Below are positions 54,428 through 62,834 of a stretch of DNA of 64,000 nucleotides, piece by piece. This stretch comes from Egibacteraceae bacterium (GTDB lineage Bacteria > Actinomycetota > Nitriliruptoria > Euzebyales > Egibacteraceae), in assembly GCA_030447925.1 (NCBI GenBank), contig JAUJNX010000002.1:248001-312000 (forward strand), read 5' to 3'. The notes under the pieces are model-generated. The model saw nothing but the letters and a program-made list of their open reading frames with translations. It did no database searches and was not told the DNA's origin. The first letter of the stretch is position 1. Each line of letters starts with the position of its first letter. The translations under genes were made by a program, and so were the position numbers.

Positions 54428-54961
54428 TCAGAGGATCTGGAGCGGGATCGTCAACCGGACGGCCTCCATCTGCAGGCTCTGCCCCGTAGTGCCCAGCTCG
54501 ATCGAGTCACCGCATCGCCAGCCCTGGTCGCCCACGTTCTGCACGTGGGCCTCGGCGCAGAGGCCGGACCGCGCCTCCAGGGTCAGCGCCTCGATGCGCA
54601 GCGATTGGCCCGTGGTGCCGACGACCACCGGCTCCCGGTCGCCGGAGCGGCAGGAGAGCGGCTGCCAACCGATGTTCTGGACATGAGCCCGCGCGCAGAC
54701 ACCCCCCGTCCCGGTGGTGGCGATGGCCAGGGCCTCCATGCGCAGCGTTCGCCCGATCGTCCCCGCCTGGACCCTGGACCCGCACGTCCAGCCCTGCCAC
54801 CCGACGTTCTGGACATGCGCGTTCACACAGATCGACGGCACCGGTGCGACCGGCGGCAGGGGTGGCACCTGCGCCCCTGCTCTGGGCAGCGACAGTGCGG
54901 AGAACGCGGCGACCAGCACGCCCATGACCACTACCTGCCGAAAGGCCCTCGAGGTCGTCAC
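54428..54961 (-). CDS. Secreted protein with three ChW-like repeats
   Basis: A 177-residue secreted protein. The signal peptide (MTTSRAFRQVVVMGVLVAAF, then SALSLPRAGA) is likely cleaved near residue 30. Three repeats follow at about 44-79, 88-129 and 134-172, each with a Cys pair, AHVQN[VI]GxQ and GT[TI]G[QR][ST]L[RQ][MI]EA. This resembles ChW (clostridial hydrophobic, conserved W) repeats of surface proteins. AAGGG lies before the GTG. It ends the three-gene cassette and faces away from the rib operon leader. Role in adhesion or wall binding is inferred. Confidence 0.8.
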   Translation of the reverse strand: MTTSRAFRQVVVMGVLVAAFSALSLPRAGAQVPPLPPVAPVPSICVNAHVQNVGWQGWTCGSRVQAGTIGRTLRMEALAIATTGTGGVCARAHVQNIGWQPLSCRSGDREPVVVGTTGQSLRIEALTLEARSGLCAEAHVQNVGDQGWRCGDSIELGTTGQSLQMEAVRLTIPLQIL

Positions 54962-54976
54962 GTGACCATCCCTTGG

Positions 54977-56197
54977 TTAGAGCGCATTGAACGGGCAGTC
55001 CCCCACGCCGTTCGGCAACCGGAGTGGTGCGTCCCAGCCGCCTCGCATCCCCGCGCAGCCCGGGAGGAGGAAGCCCCTATCCTGATTCACGTAGAGGGCG
55101 GCACCGTCGAGACCACCAGGCGGATCGCGGTTCGCGTCCAACCCCATGCAGTCGGTGTCCGGCTCGAGGCCCACATCATTGCAGTCGTTGCTCTTGAGCG
55201 ACGCGGATGCTCCGAACTCCGACTCGCCCTGCGTGCCGGTGGGCAGCACCACGAAGAGGTAGTAGGCGACATCGGCCTGGAGCTGGCGCGGATAGCCGAT
55301 CCCGACCTCCACCGAGTTCACGCCGCACGCGTCGCCGGCGATGTTGCTGTCGGCATAGGCACCGGCCGCGGCGGGGACGTTCCCGCCCCAGGTGTAGGTG
55401 CCGATCTGATAGATCCGCGACCAGAACGCGCTCTCCGCCTCGACCGGGCAGAAGGGACGCGGCGTGGACGACACGATCTCGTCGTTGAACTGCGTGGCGC
55501 CCAGTTCCAGACCGAAGTCGTCGGGAACGTCCTGCGGGGTGTGGCCCAGCGCGCTGGACCAGCGCACCTGGTACTCGAAGACCGACCGTTCCGAGCCGGG
55601 CGGGACGATCCCGTAGTAGGCCAGGATGGTCATGGCCGATGGGAAGTGCGAGGGCAGGTCCTGCGGGTCCAGCGCTCCCGCAGAGGACTCGCGCGTCGCG
55701 GAGGCGGGTGCGGATGTCTGCCCGGAGCCCGCTGCCGCCGGCCCCCGGAGGTCCGGAGGGGTGCGGTCGATCTCGGCCTCCGGCGCGGCGGTGAGACCGG
55801 CCACCAGCACCGCCACGTCCTCAGCCCGAGTGCCCGGCGCCAGGATCAGTCCCGGGACGACGGGCACCGCCCCGAAGCGCTGGCGGAAGGCCCCCTCGGC
55901 CTCGGCCACCGACTCGGCGATGTCCGGTGAGGGCCCTGGCGCGTGACCCCCGATCAGGCCGTTGCCCTCGAGCCGCACCTCCACGACATCGACACCGGCG
56001 GAACTGGCGGCCTCGAGCGCCTCCCTGACGGACACGGGGTGCGGTAGGTCCACCTGCACCGGCAGCTCACGTTCGTCCGGCGACGTCATGGCCTGTCGTG
56101 GACCTGCCCCACGTGCACCGGCCGTGACCACAGCGAGCGCACCCAGGGCGAGGATGATCAACACCACCAGACCAGCACGCCGCTCCTGCACCCTCAT
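54977..56197 (-). CDS. Membrane-anchored or secreted 406-residue protein, unknown
   Basis: An N-terminal hydrophobic segment (residues 8-28: AGLVVLIILALGALAVVTAG) precedes a small alpha/beta-like part (DLPHPVSVREALEAASSAGV; VEVRLEGNGLIG). A Pro/Ser/Ala linker follows (about 165-195), then a large Trp/Tyr-rich C-terminal domain with six cysteines (FCPVEAES, GDACGVNS, SNDCNDVG, DTDCMGLD, PGCAG, GDCPF). No family is recognised. The ATG overlaps the upstream membrane gene's stop, and the ChW gene starts 15 bases after this gene ends. Confidence 0.7.
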   Translation of the reverse strand: MRVQERRAGLVVLIILALGALAVVTAGARGAGPRQAMTSPDERELPVQVDLPHPVSVREALEAASSAGVDVVEVRLEGNGLIGGHAPGPSPDIAESVAEAEGAFRQRFGAVPVVPGLILAPGTRAEDVAVLVAGLTAAPEAEIDRTPPDLRGPAAAGSGQTSAPASATRESSAGALDPQDLPSHFPSAMTILAYYGIVPPGSERSVFEYQVRWSSALGHTPQDVPDDFGLELGATQFNDEIVSSTPRPFCPVEAESAFWSRIYQIGTYTWGGNVPAAAGAYADSNIAGDACGVNSVEVGIGYPRQLQADVAYYLFVVLPTGTQGESEFGASASLKSNDCNDVGLEPDTDCMGLDANRDPPGGLDGAALYVNQDRGFLLPGCAGMRGGWDAPLRLPNGVGDCPFNAL

Positions 56198-56502
56198 GCC
56201 TTTCGCGCAGTCGTCCACAACACGTAGGCCGTCAGTGCCATCGTCAGCCCCACCCCGACGGCCGCGACGAGCGCGGGGAACGTCGAGAGCACGAGGGTCA
56301 TCTCGTTGTTCTCGGTGGTGACGATGCAATCCACACCGCCCGCCCGGACGCGGTGGCGGACGGCCTGCGCAAGCCGTGCCGCGATCTGCTGCTGGCAGTC
56401 CAGCACCAAGGAGGTCCGTTGAGCGGCTAGGGCCAGCAGGGTCAGGCACTGGATGACGAGTGCCACCGTCAGCACCACGGTGACCCCGGAACGGGATCTC
56501 AT
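56194..56502 (-). CDS. Small two-pass membrane protein
   Basis: A 102-residue protein with hydrophobic segments at about 7-27 (VTVVLTVALVIQCLTLLALA) and 73-96 (FPALVAAVGVGLTMALTAYV). The loop between them carries two cysteines (LDCQQQIAARL, VDCIVTTENN) and is probably outside the cell. It heads the cassette with the two secreted proteins. No family recognised. The 184 bases upstream (56503-56686) hold no gene and should carry its promoter. Confidence 0.65.
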   Translation of the reverse strand: MRSRSGVTVVLTVALVIQCLTLLALAAQRTSLVLDCQQQIAARLAQAVRHRVRAGGVDCIVTTENNEMTLVLSTFPALVAAVGVGLTMALTAYVLWTTARKA

Positions 56503-56686
56503 GTCCGATCCTGACCACGTGCCATAGACGGCAGCTTACGTGACCTTCCCACCTTCTGAACGGACGATCGGCCATGGGGAAGCTTGGCCGACCGACTCCA
56601 CCGGTGGCACGCGGCGCTTGCCCAGCCGAGTCCGCGGCTCGGGGCTCGAGCGGGACGCGGTCCCCGCGACACCTCGCAAGCTGCCG

Positions 56687-58057
56687 TCAGGTGCGGCGCA
56701 GGGGGGAGAGGTAGAAGCCGTCGGTGGTGTCGGCGGCGGGGTCCAGGAGGGTGCCGGGGCCGGCGGGGGCGGGGCGCCCGGCCGCGCCGGTGCGGGCGGG
56801 CTCGGCGGCGAAGCGGTCGCCCTCGGCGGCCAGGAAGCGCTCGACGACGGCGGTCGTCTCCGCGCGGGTCCAGGTGCACGCGCTGTACAGCAGCACCCCG
56901 CCGGGGCGGACCAGGGGGGCCAGGGCGCCGAGCAGCTGGGCCTGGAGGGCGCCGAGGCGGGCCGGGTCGCCGGGGTCGCGGCGCCAGCGCAGCTCGGGGC
57001 GGCGGCGCACGACGCCCAGGCCGGTGCAGGGGGCGTCGAGGAGCACCGCGTCGAACGACGCCGGCCCGAACGGCGGGGCGGTCATGTCCGCGGTGACGGT
57101 CTCCACGCGGTCCGCCAGGTGCAGGCGCTGCGCGGCCTCGGCGACCAGGCGGGTGCGGCCGGGGCGGACGTCGGCGGCCACGACCTCGGCGCCCAGCCCG
57201 GCCAGGTGGGTGGTCTTGCCGCCCGGCGCCGCCGCGGCGTCCAGGACCCGCCACCCGTCCAGCGGCCCACCGCCGGGGCCGGCGAGGGCGGCGGTGAGGG
57301 CCTCGACGACGAGCATCGAGGCCTCGTCCTGGGGCGTGGCACGGCCCTCGGCGACGGCGGGGAGGGCCGCGGGGTCGGCGCCGGGGACGCGCACGCCATC
57401 GGCGGCGTGGCGGGTGGGGGCGGCGTCCAGGCCCGCGGCGCGCAGCTCGGCGACCAGGTCGTCGCGGGTGCCGGGGGGTGACGCCCGCAGGGTCAGCCCG
57501 GGCGGTTCGTTGCCGGCCTCCAGGACCGCGCGGGTGCGGTCGCCGTGCACGGCCCGGGCCTCGGCGACGATCCACGGGGCGTAGCCCAGCGCCAGGCCCA
57601 GGCCCTCGTCGGTGGCCGGGTCCGGCCAGGGCAGGGCGTCGCGCGTGCGGGCCAGCCCGCGCAGCACGCCGTTGGCGAAGCCGGTGGCCTGCGGGCCCAG
57701 CTCCGCGCGGGCGAGGTCGACCGCGGTGCCGACGGCGGCGCGGTCGGGGACCCCGCCGCGCAGGAGCTGCCAGGCGCCCAGGCGCAGGATGTCGACCAGC
57801 TCCGGCTGGACCTGGTCCAGGGGCCGGGTCAGCACCCGCGCCAGCGCCCAGTCCAGCGTCCCCTCCCAGCGCAGGGTCTGGTAGGCGAGGTTCGCCGCGA
57901 ACGACCGGTCGCGCGCGTCCAGGTCGCCGCCCCGCAGCGCGGAGTCGACCGCGCGCGTCGACCAGGCGTCGGTGCTGTGCACCCGCCGCACGGCCCGGTA
58001 CGCGGCCCGCCGCGCCGGCAGCCCGACGACGTCGCCGCCGGCGTCGGCGGGGCTCAT
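56687..58057 (-). CDS. rsmB: 16S rRNA m5C methyltransferase RsmB/Fmu
   Basis: A 456-residue enzyme expected to methylate C967 of 16S rRNA. The N-terminal NusB-like domain covers residues 10-145 (SALRGGDLDARDRSFAANLA; LDWALARVLTRPLDQVQPEL). The methyltransferase part has VLDAAAAPGGKTTHLAGLGA, the catalytic Cys motifs LLDAPCTGLGVVRRRPE and LLYSACTWTRAE. The ATG overlaps the fmt stop (ATGA). Confidence 0.95.
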   Translation of the reverse strand: MSPADAGGDVVGLPARRAAYRAVRRVHSTDAWSTRAVDSALRGGDLDARDRSFAANLAYQTLRWEGTLDWALARVLTRPLDQVQPELVDILRLGAWQLLRGGVPDRAAVGTAVDLARAELGPQATGFANGVLRGLARTRDALPWPDPATDEGLGLALGYAPWIVAEARAVHGDRTRAVLEAGNEPPGLTLRASPPGTRDDLVAELRAAGLDAAPTRHAADGVRVPGADPAALPAVAEGRATPQDEASMLVVEALTAALAGPGGGPLDGWRVLDAAAAPGGKTTHLAGLGAEVVAADVRPGRTRLVAEAAQRLHLADRVETVTADMTAPPFGPASFDAVLLDAPCTGLGVVRRRPELRWRRDPGDPARLGALQAQLLGALAPLVRPGGVLLYSACTWTRAETTAVVERFLAAEGDRFAAEPARTGAAGRPAPAGPGTLLDPAADTTDGFYLSPLRRT

Positions 58058-58989
58058 CGGGCGACGGCCTCGGCACCCAGGACCTTGCCGAGGGGCTGGT
58101 AGCCGTTGACGAAGGCGGCCCCGGCCATGCGCGGACGGCCCGCGGGCTGGACCTCGGCGAGCAGGAGGGCGCCGTCCCCCGCCGCGACCACGGGCCCGTC
58201 GGGATCCAGGCGCACCACCGCGCCGGGGACGCCGTCCCCCGCGACCGGCACCGCCCGGTGGACCTTGAGGCGCTGCCCGTCCAGGGTCGTGTGCGCGCCC
58301 GGCACCGGGTTGAACGCGCGCACGGCGCGGTCCAGCGCCGCCGCGCCGCGGGTCCAGTCCAGCCGCGCCTGGTCCGGCGTGATCTTCGGCGCCAGCGTCG
58401 CCCGCTCGTGGTCCTGGGGCACCGGCGCGAGCGACCCGTCGACCAGCCCGCGGACGGCGCGGACCAGGACCGGCGCCCCCAGCACGGCCAGTCGGCGGAG
58501 CAGGTCGCCGGAGGTCTCGGCCGGGCCGAGCGGGGTCCGCTCGACGGCGAGGACCGGACCCGTGTCCATGCCCCGCTCCAGCACGAAGCAGGTGACGCCG
58601 GTCTCGTCGTCGCCGGCCAGGACCGCCGCCTGCACCGGCGCCGCCCCCCGCCAGCGCGGCAGCAGCGAGAAGTGCAGGTTGACGAAGCCGCGGCCCCCCG
58701 CCGCCAGCACGTCGGGCGGCAGGATCGACCCGTAGGCCACGACGGCGGCGGCGTCCAGGTCCAGGGCGCGCAGGTCGTCGAGGACCTCGCGCGGCCGGTC
58801 CGGCTGCCACACGGGGATGCCGGCGGCCTCGGCGGCGACCTTGACCGGGGGCGGGGTCAGGCGGTGCCCGCGCCCGCTGGGCCGGTCGGGGTTGGTGACG
58901 ACGGCCGCGACCTCGACGTCGCCGGCCGCGAGGAACGCGGCGAGGGCGGGCACGGCCGGCTCGGGCGTGCCCAGGAAGGCGATCCGCAC
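58054..58989 (-). CDS. fmt: Methionyl-tRNA formyltransferase
   Basis: A 311-residue enzyme that formylates initiator Met-tRNA. RIAFLGTPEPAVPALAAFLA opens the hydrolase-like domain; VNLHFSLLPRWRGAAPVQAA holds the catalytic His, and the C-terminal OB-like domain follows near residue 205. GTG 58989 with GAGGTG 6 bases upstream is preferred over the GTG at 58998. It follows def by 34 bases, the usual partner. Confidence 0.96.
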   Translation of the reverse strand: MRIAFLGTPEPAVPALAAFLAAGDVEVAAVVTNPDRPSGRGHRLTPPPVKVAAEAAGIPVWQPDRPREVLDDLRALDLDAAAVVAYGSILPPDVLAAGGRGFVNLHFSLLPRWRGAAPVQAAVLAGDDETGVTCFVLERGMDTGPVLAVERTPLGPAETSGDLLRRLAVLGAPVLVRAVRGLVDGSLAPVPQDHERATLAPKITPDQARLDWTRGAAALDRAVRAFNPVPGAHTTLDGQRLKVHRAVPVAGDGVPGAVVRLDPDGPVVAAGDGALLLAEVQPAGRPRMAGAAFVNGYQPLGKVLGAEAVAR

Positions 58990-59023
58990 TGTGTGCACCT
59001 CGCGCGTGGGCGGTGGGGACCGG

Positions 59024-59557
59024 CTAGGCCGGCGGGGGCTCGCCCTCGGGACGGGGGCGGGGGTGCTCCAGCTCGCCGTTGCGGATCCGCCTCATGGCCT
59101 CCTTGCGGTCGTGGCGCGCGAGGTGATCGATGAACAGGATCCCGTTGAGGTGGTCCAGCTCGTGGAGGAAGATCCGTGCCTGGAGCGGCGTGGCGCTCTC
59201 GATCTTGTGCTCCTCCCCGTGCACGTCGTTGATCCGCAGGCTGACCCGCAGCGGGCGCTTGGTCGGGTAGAACAGGCCGGGGAAGGACAGGCAGCCCTCG
59301 TCGCCCTCCTGGATCTCCTCCGACGTCTCCAGCACCTCGGGGTTGACGAAGGCCCCGTGCTCGTCGCCCGCCTCCCAGGTGAACAGGCGCTTGAGCACGC
59401 CGACCTGGTTGGCCGCCAGGCCCGCCCCGTCGGCCTCGCGCATGGTCTGGAGCATGTCGTCGGCGAGGCGGCGCAACGCGTCGTCGAAGTCGGTGACCTC
59501 GCCCGCGCGCAGGCGCAGGACGGGGTCGCCGAACAGGCGGATCGACAGCAGGGACAC
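59024..59557 (-). CDS. def: Peptide deformylase
   Basis: A 177-residue metalloenzyme that removes the N-formyl group from new proteins. All three motifs are present: GAGLAANQVGV, EGCLSFPG (metal Cys) and HELDHLNGILFIDHL (metal His pair with Glu). The GTG start at 59557 is inferred from homologous length; its ribosome site is weak and it lies 14 bases after the priA stop. The tail is Pro/Glu-rich. Confidence 0.95.
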   Translation of the reverse strand: MSLLSIRLFGDPVLRLRAGEVTDFDDALRRLADDMLQTMREADGAGLAANQVGVLKRLFTWEAGDEHGAFVNPEVLETSEEIQEGDEGCLSFPGLFYPTKRPLRVSLRINDVHGEEHKIESATPLQARIFLHELDHLNGILFIDHLARHDRKEAMRRIRNGELEHPRPRPEGEPPPA

Positions 59558-59571
59558 GACGGTGCTCGCAG

Positions 59572-61584
59572 TCAGACGGGGTCGACGTCCACGCGCACGC
59601 CGACCGAACGTCGCCCCCACTCGTGGCGGAGGGGGGTCAGGCCGTCAAGCGTGCCACGCAGGTGCGCGCTCTTCACGAGCACATCCCCGTCCGGGTCGGG
59701 GCCGAGCACCTCGTCGGCAGGCGGGAGCGCGGCGCGGACGGCGGCCGCCAGGTCGTCGGCGGCGTCGGCGGGCAGGCGGATGCGGACCAGCGACGAGTGC
59801 GGCGGCCAGGCGAGCTCCGCGCGGCGCTCGGACTCGTGGCGCCAGAACCCCTCGGGGTCCCAGCGGACGAGGGCCTGGACCGCGGGGTTGAGGGGCTCGC
59901 GGGTCTGCAGGACGAGGTGGCGGGTCCAGAAGCCCGCGGCCAGCCACAGGCGCAGCGCGTCCTCGGCGGCGTCGAGCACGGGGCGGCCCAGCAGCGCCTC
60001 GGCGTCGGGGACGACCACGACGTCGGCCCGCTCCCCCGCGAGCCACGCGGGCGCCGCGACCACGCTGCCGCGGGTCATGACCGCCACCGCCGGGCGGCGG
60101 GTGGGGCCCGGGGCGTCGAAGCCCTCCATGCGCACGACCTCGGCGGCGGGGTGCGCCCGCGCCAACTCGAGGGCGTAGCGGCCCGCCCCCGCCGCCAGCG
60201 GCGCCGTCCCGGTGCCGCCGCAGGAGGGGCACGCGGTCGGCGCCCCCTCCCACGCGCAGGTCGCGCACCGCCACCACGCGGCGTCGCCACCCACGCCGGC
60301 GGGGGCGGCCTCGGCGGGGCGGGCCGCGGGGGCGGGGGCGCCGCGGCGGCGGGCGTGGCGTCGGGGGCGAGGGCGCTGTCGCAGACGGGGCAGGCGCGGC
60401 GGCGGCCGCAGGTGCGGCAGGCCAGGGCGGTGCCGTCGCCGCGGCGGGAGGCCAGCACCACCGCGGCGCCGCCCGCGCGCACCGCCGCGGACAGCGCGCG
60501 GGCGGCGGTCTGCGACAGCCGCGCCCGCCGGGTGCCGGGCCGGGGCGCGTCGAGGTCGACGACGTCCACGCGCGGCGCGCGGGCCCGGCGGTCCGGCCGG
60601 GCGGGGGCCAGCGACGTGACGTGGCCGTGGGTGAGCAGCCGCCACAGGGCCGCGCTGGGCAGGTCGCCGGTCAGGACGGCGACCGCCCCGCCCATGCGCG
60701 CGCGGGCCAGGGCGACGTCGCGGGCGTGGTGGCGCGGTTCCCGGCGCTCCTTGTAGGCGGGGCTGGCCTCGTCGTCGACGAGCACCAGGCCGACGTCGCG
60801 CAGCGGGGCGAGGACGGCGCCGCGCCCGCCGACGGCCACGCGGGCGTGGCCGGTGCGGCAGCGCAGCGCGGCCCGGTAGCGCGCCCGGTCGACGGGCCCG
60901 CCGCCGTCGCCGCGCAGGTCGGCCGCGACCGGGCCGGCGACCTCCAGCACCCCGCCGCGCCATCGGCCCCTGCGGGTCGGCGGTCAGCACCAGCGCCGAC
61001 CGCCCGGCCGCCAGGCAGCGCGCGACCAGATCGGCGGCCATCGCGGGCCGGTCGTCGCCGGGGAGCGCCGGCCACCACCACGCCCCTCCCCCCGCGCCCT
61101 TGTCCGCGGCCGCCAGCAGCGGCTCCGCGCGGTAGGGGCGCCAGGCCGCGTCGGGGACGGCCGGCGCCGCCGGCGGGGTCCAGGGGGCGGGCTCGGGCCA
61201 GCCCAGGGCCTCGCGGTCGACCGCGGCGATGCGCGGCGGCACCGCGTGGCGCAGGACGGCCGGCAGGGTGGAGGCCCAGCGGTCGGCCACCCAGCGGTAC
61301 AGTCGCAGGTCGTCGGGCCCGAACCACGACCACGGCCCATCGACCGACGCGAGCGGCCGGACGCGGTCGGGGTCGGTCTCGGGCGCGGATCCCGCGTCCA
61401 CCACCCACCCCGGGCGCCGCCGCCCGGCGAAGGGCACGCGCACCCGCTGCCCCACGCGGACGGCCATGCCCTCGGGCACGGCGTAGTCGAACGGGTGGTC
61501 GAGGTGCGCGGGCGCGACCTCGACGATGACGCGGCAGTACCGGGGGTGCGCCGCGGGCGCCCGGGGGGTCCCGGGGTCAGGCAC
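59572..61584 (-). CDS. priA: Primosomal protein PriA (helicase-dead type), with two frameshifts
   Basis: About 670 residues. The N-terminal DNA-binding domain reads [20 protein letters not shown]. No Walker A GKT is seen at [15 protein letters not shown], and the DEEH-type box is changed to [11 protein letters not shown], as in actinobacterial PriA homologues lacking helicase activity. Eight zinc cysteines are present ([13 protein letters not shown] and [16 protein letters not shown]). The frame shifts near 60955-60970 (one extra base) and back in the C-rich stretch 60300-60350 (one missing base). The GTG start overlaps the metK stop by 8 bases. Confidence 0.9.
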   Translation of the reverse strand: MPDPGTPRAPAAHPRYCRVIVEVAPAHLDHPFDYAVPEGMAVRVGQRVRVPFAGRRRPGWVVDAGSAPETDPDRVRPLASVDGPWSWFGPDDLRLYRWVADRWASTLPAVLRHAVPPRIAAVDREALGWPEPAPWTPPAAPAVPDAAWRPYRAEPLLAAADKGAGGGAWWWPALPGDDRPAMAADLVARCLAAGRSALVLTADPQGPMARRGAGGRRPGRGRPARRRRRARRPGALPGRAALPHRPRPRGRRRARRRPRPAARRRPGARRRRGQPRLQGAPGTAPPRPRRRPGPRAHGRGGRRPDRRPAQRGPVAAAHPRPRHVAGPRPAGPPGPRAARGRRRPRRAPARHPAGAAVADRRPRAVRGGARGRRRGGAGLPPRRRHRPGLPHLRPPPRLPRLRQRPRPRRHARRRGAPAPAARPAEAAPAGVGGDAAWWRCATCAWEGAPTACPSCGGTGTAPLAAGAGRYALELARAHPAAEVVRMEGFDAPGPTRRPAVAVMTRGSVVAAPAWLAGERADVVVVPDAEALLGRPVLDAAEDALRLWLAAGFWTRHLVLQTREPLNPAVQALVRWDPEGFWRHESERRAELAWPPHSSLVRIRLPADAADDLAAAVRAALPPADEVLGPDPDGDVLVKSAHLRGTLDGLTPLRHEWGRRSVGVRVDVDPV

Positions 61585-62785
61585 CCGCCGCGGCGCGCAG
61601 GTCGTCGACGCGGTCGAGCCGCTCCCAGGTGAAGCCGTCGCCCTCGCGGCCGAAGTGGCCGTAGGTCGCCGTGGCCTTGAACACCGGCCGGTGCAGGTCG
61701 AGGTCGCGGATGATGGCGGCGGGGCGCAGGTCGAACACGTCGCGCACCCCGGCCAGGATCTTCTCGGGGTCCTGGGTCTCGGTCCCGAAGGTCTCCAGGG
61801 CCAGCGACACCGGGTGGGCGACGCCGATGGCGTAGGCGACCTGGAGCTCCGCGCGCTCCGCCAGCCCCGCCGCCACGATCGTCTTGGCGACCCAGCGGGC
61901 GGCGTAGGCCGCGGACCGGTCGACCTTGGTCGGGTCCTTGCCGCTGAACGCGCCGCCGCCGTGGCGGGCCATGCCCCCGTAGGTGTCGACGATGATCTTG
62001 CGGCCCGTGAGCCCCGCGTCGGCGTGGGGCCCACCGAGCTCGAACCGCCCGCTGGGGTTGACCAGGACGTCGTCGGCGTCCCACGCCAGCCCGTCGGGGA
62101 TGACGGGGGCGATGACGTGCTCGACGAGGTCAGGCAGCAGCAGCGTCGGGATGTCGATGTCGGGCTGGTGCTGGGTGGAGATGAGCACCCGCTCGACCCG
62201 GACGGGGCGGGTGCCGTCGTAGGCGACGGTCACCTGGGTCTTGCCGTCGGGGCGCAGGTAGGGGACCGTGCCGCTCTTGCGCACGGCCGCGAGCCGCTCG
62301 GCCATCCGGTGGGCGAGGTGGATCGGCAGCGGCATGAGCGCGGCGGTCTCCCGGCACGCGTAGCCGAACATCATCCCCTGGTCGCCCGCGCCGAGCTGGT
62401 CCAGGTCGCCGTCGCTGGCGGACCCCAGGCGCGACTCGTAGGAGTGGTCGACCCCGCCGGCGATGTCGGGCGACTGCTCGTCGAAGGCGACCAGCACGCC
62501 GCAGGTGTTGCCGTCGAAGCCGGCGGCGGCGCGGTCGTAGCCGATGCCGACGACGGTCTCGCGCGCGATCCGCGCGACGTCGACGTAGGTCTCGGTCGTC
62601 ATCTCCCCCGCGACGACCACCAGGCCGGTGGTGACCATGGTCTCGCAGGCGACCCGCGCGCTGGCGGGGTTGGGGTCCCCGGCGAGCACCGCGTCGAGGA
62701 CGGCGTCGGAGATCTGGTCGGCGACCTTGTCGGGATGCCCCTCCGTCACCGACTCCGAGGTGAACAGCGTGCTGCGGGTCGTCAA
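61577..62785 (-). CDS. metK: S-adenosylmethionine synthetase
   Basis: A 402-residue enzyme that makes SAM from methionine and ATP. Seen are [55 protein letters not shown] and the end domain [16 protein letters not shown]. Translation starts at TTG (62785) with GGGAG 9 bases upstream; no ATG or GTG fits. The 49-base gap to coaBC is too short for a SAM riboswitch. Confidence 0.97.
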   Translation of the reverse strand: MTTRSTLFTSESVTEGHPDKVADQISDAVLDAVLAGDPNPASARVACETMVTTGLVVVAGEMTTETYVDVARIARETVVGIGYDRAAAGFDGNTCGVLVAFDEQSPDIAGGVDHSYESRLGSASDGDLDQLGAGDQGMMFGYACRETAALMPLPIHLAHRMAERLAAVRKSGTVPYLRPDGKTQVTVAYDGTRPVRVERVLISTQHQPDIDIPTLLLPDLVEHVIAPVIPDGLAWDADDVLVNPSGRFELGGPHADAGLTGRKIIVDTYGGMARHGGGAFSGKDPTKVDRSAAYAARWVAKTIVAAGLAERAELQVAYAIGVAHPVSLALETFGTETQDPEKILAGVRDVFDLRPAAIIRDLDLHRPVFKATATYGHFGREGDGFTWERLDRVDDLRAAAGA

Positions 62786-62834
62786 CGGACGGGTCTCCCT
62801 GGATCGCTCGGACGGGGGATGTGATCCGCGGAGT

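Noticed and set aside
51197..55930. Very long plus-strand open frame (about 1,577 codons) across the rib operon
   Set aside because: It lies opposite well-identified genes (ribH, ribBA, ribE, ribD) and its low-complexity Arg/Gly/Ala product reflects high GC, which makes stop codons rare in shadow frames.
62786..62834. SAM riboswitch before metK
   Set aside because: Only 49 bases separate metK from coaBC, and no SAM aptamer sequence is visible.
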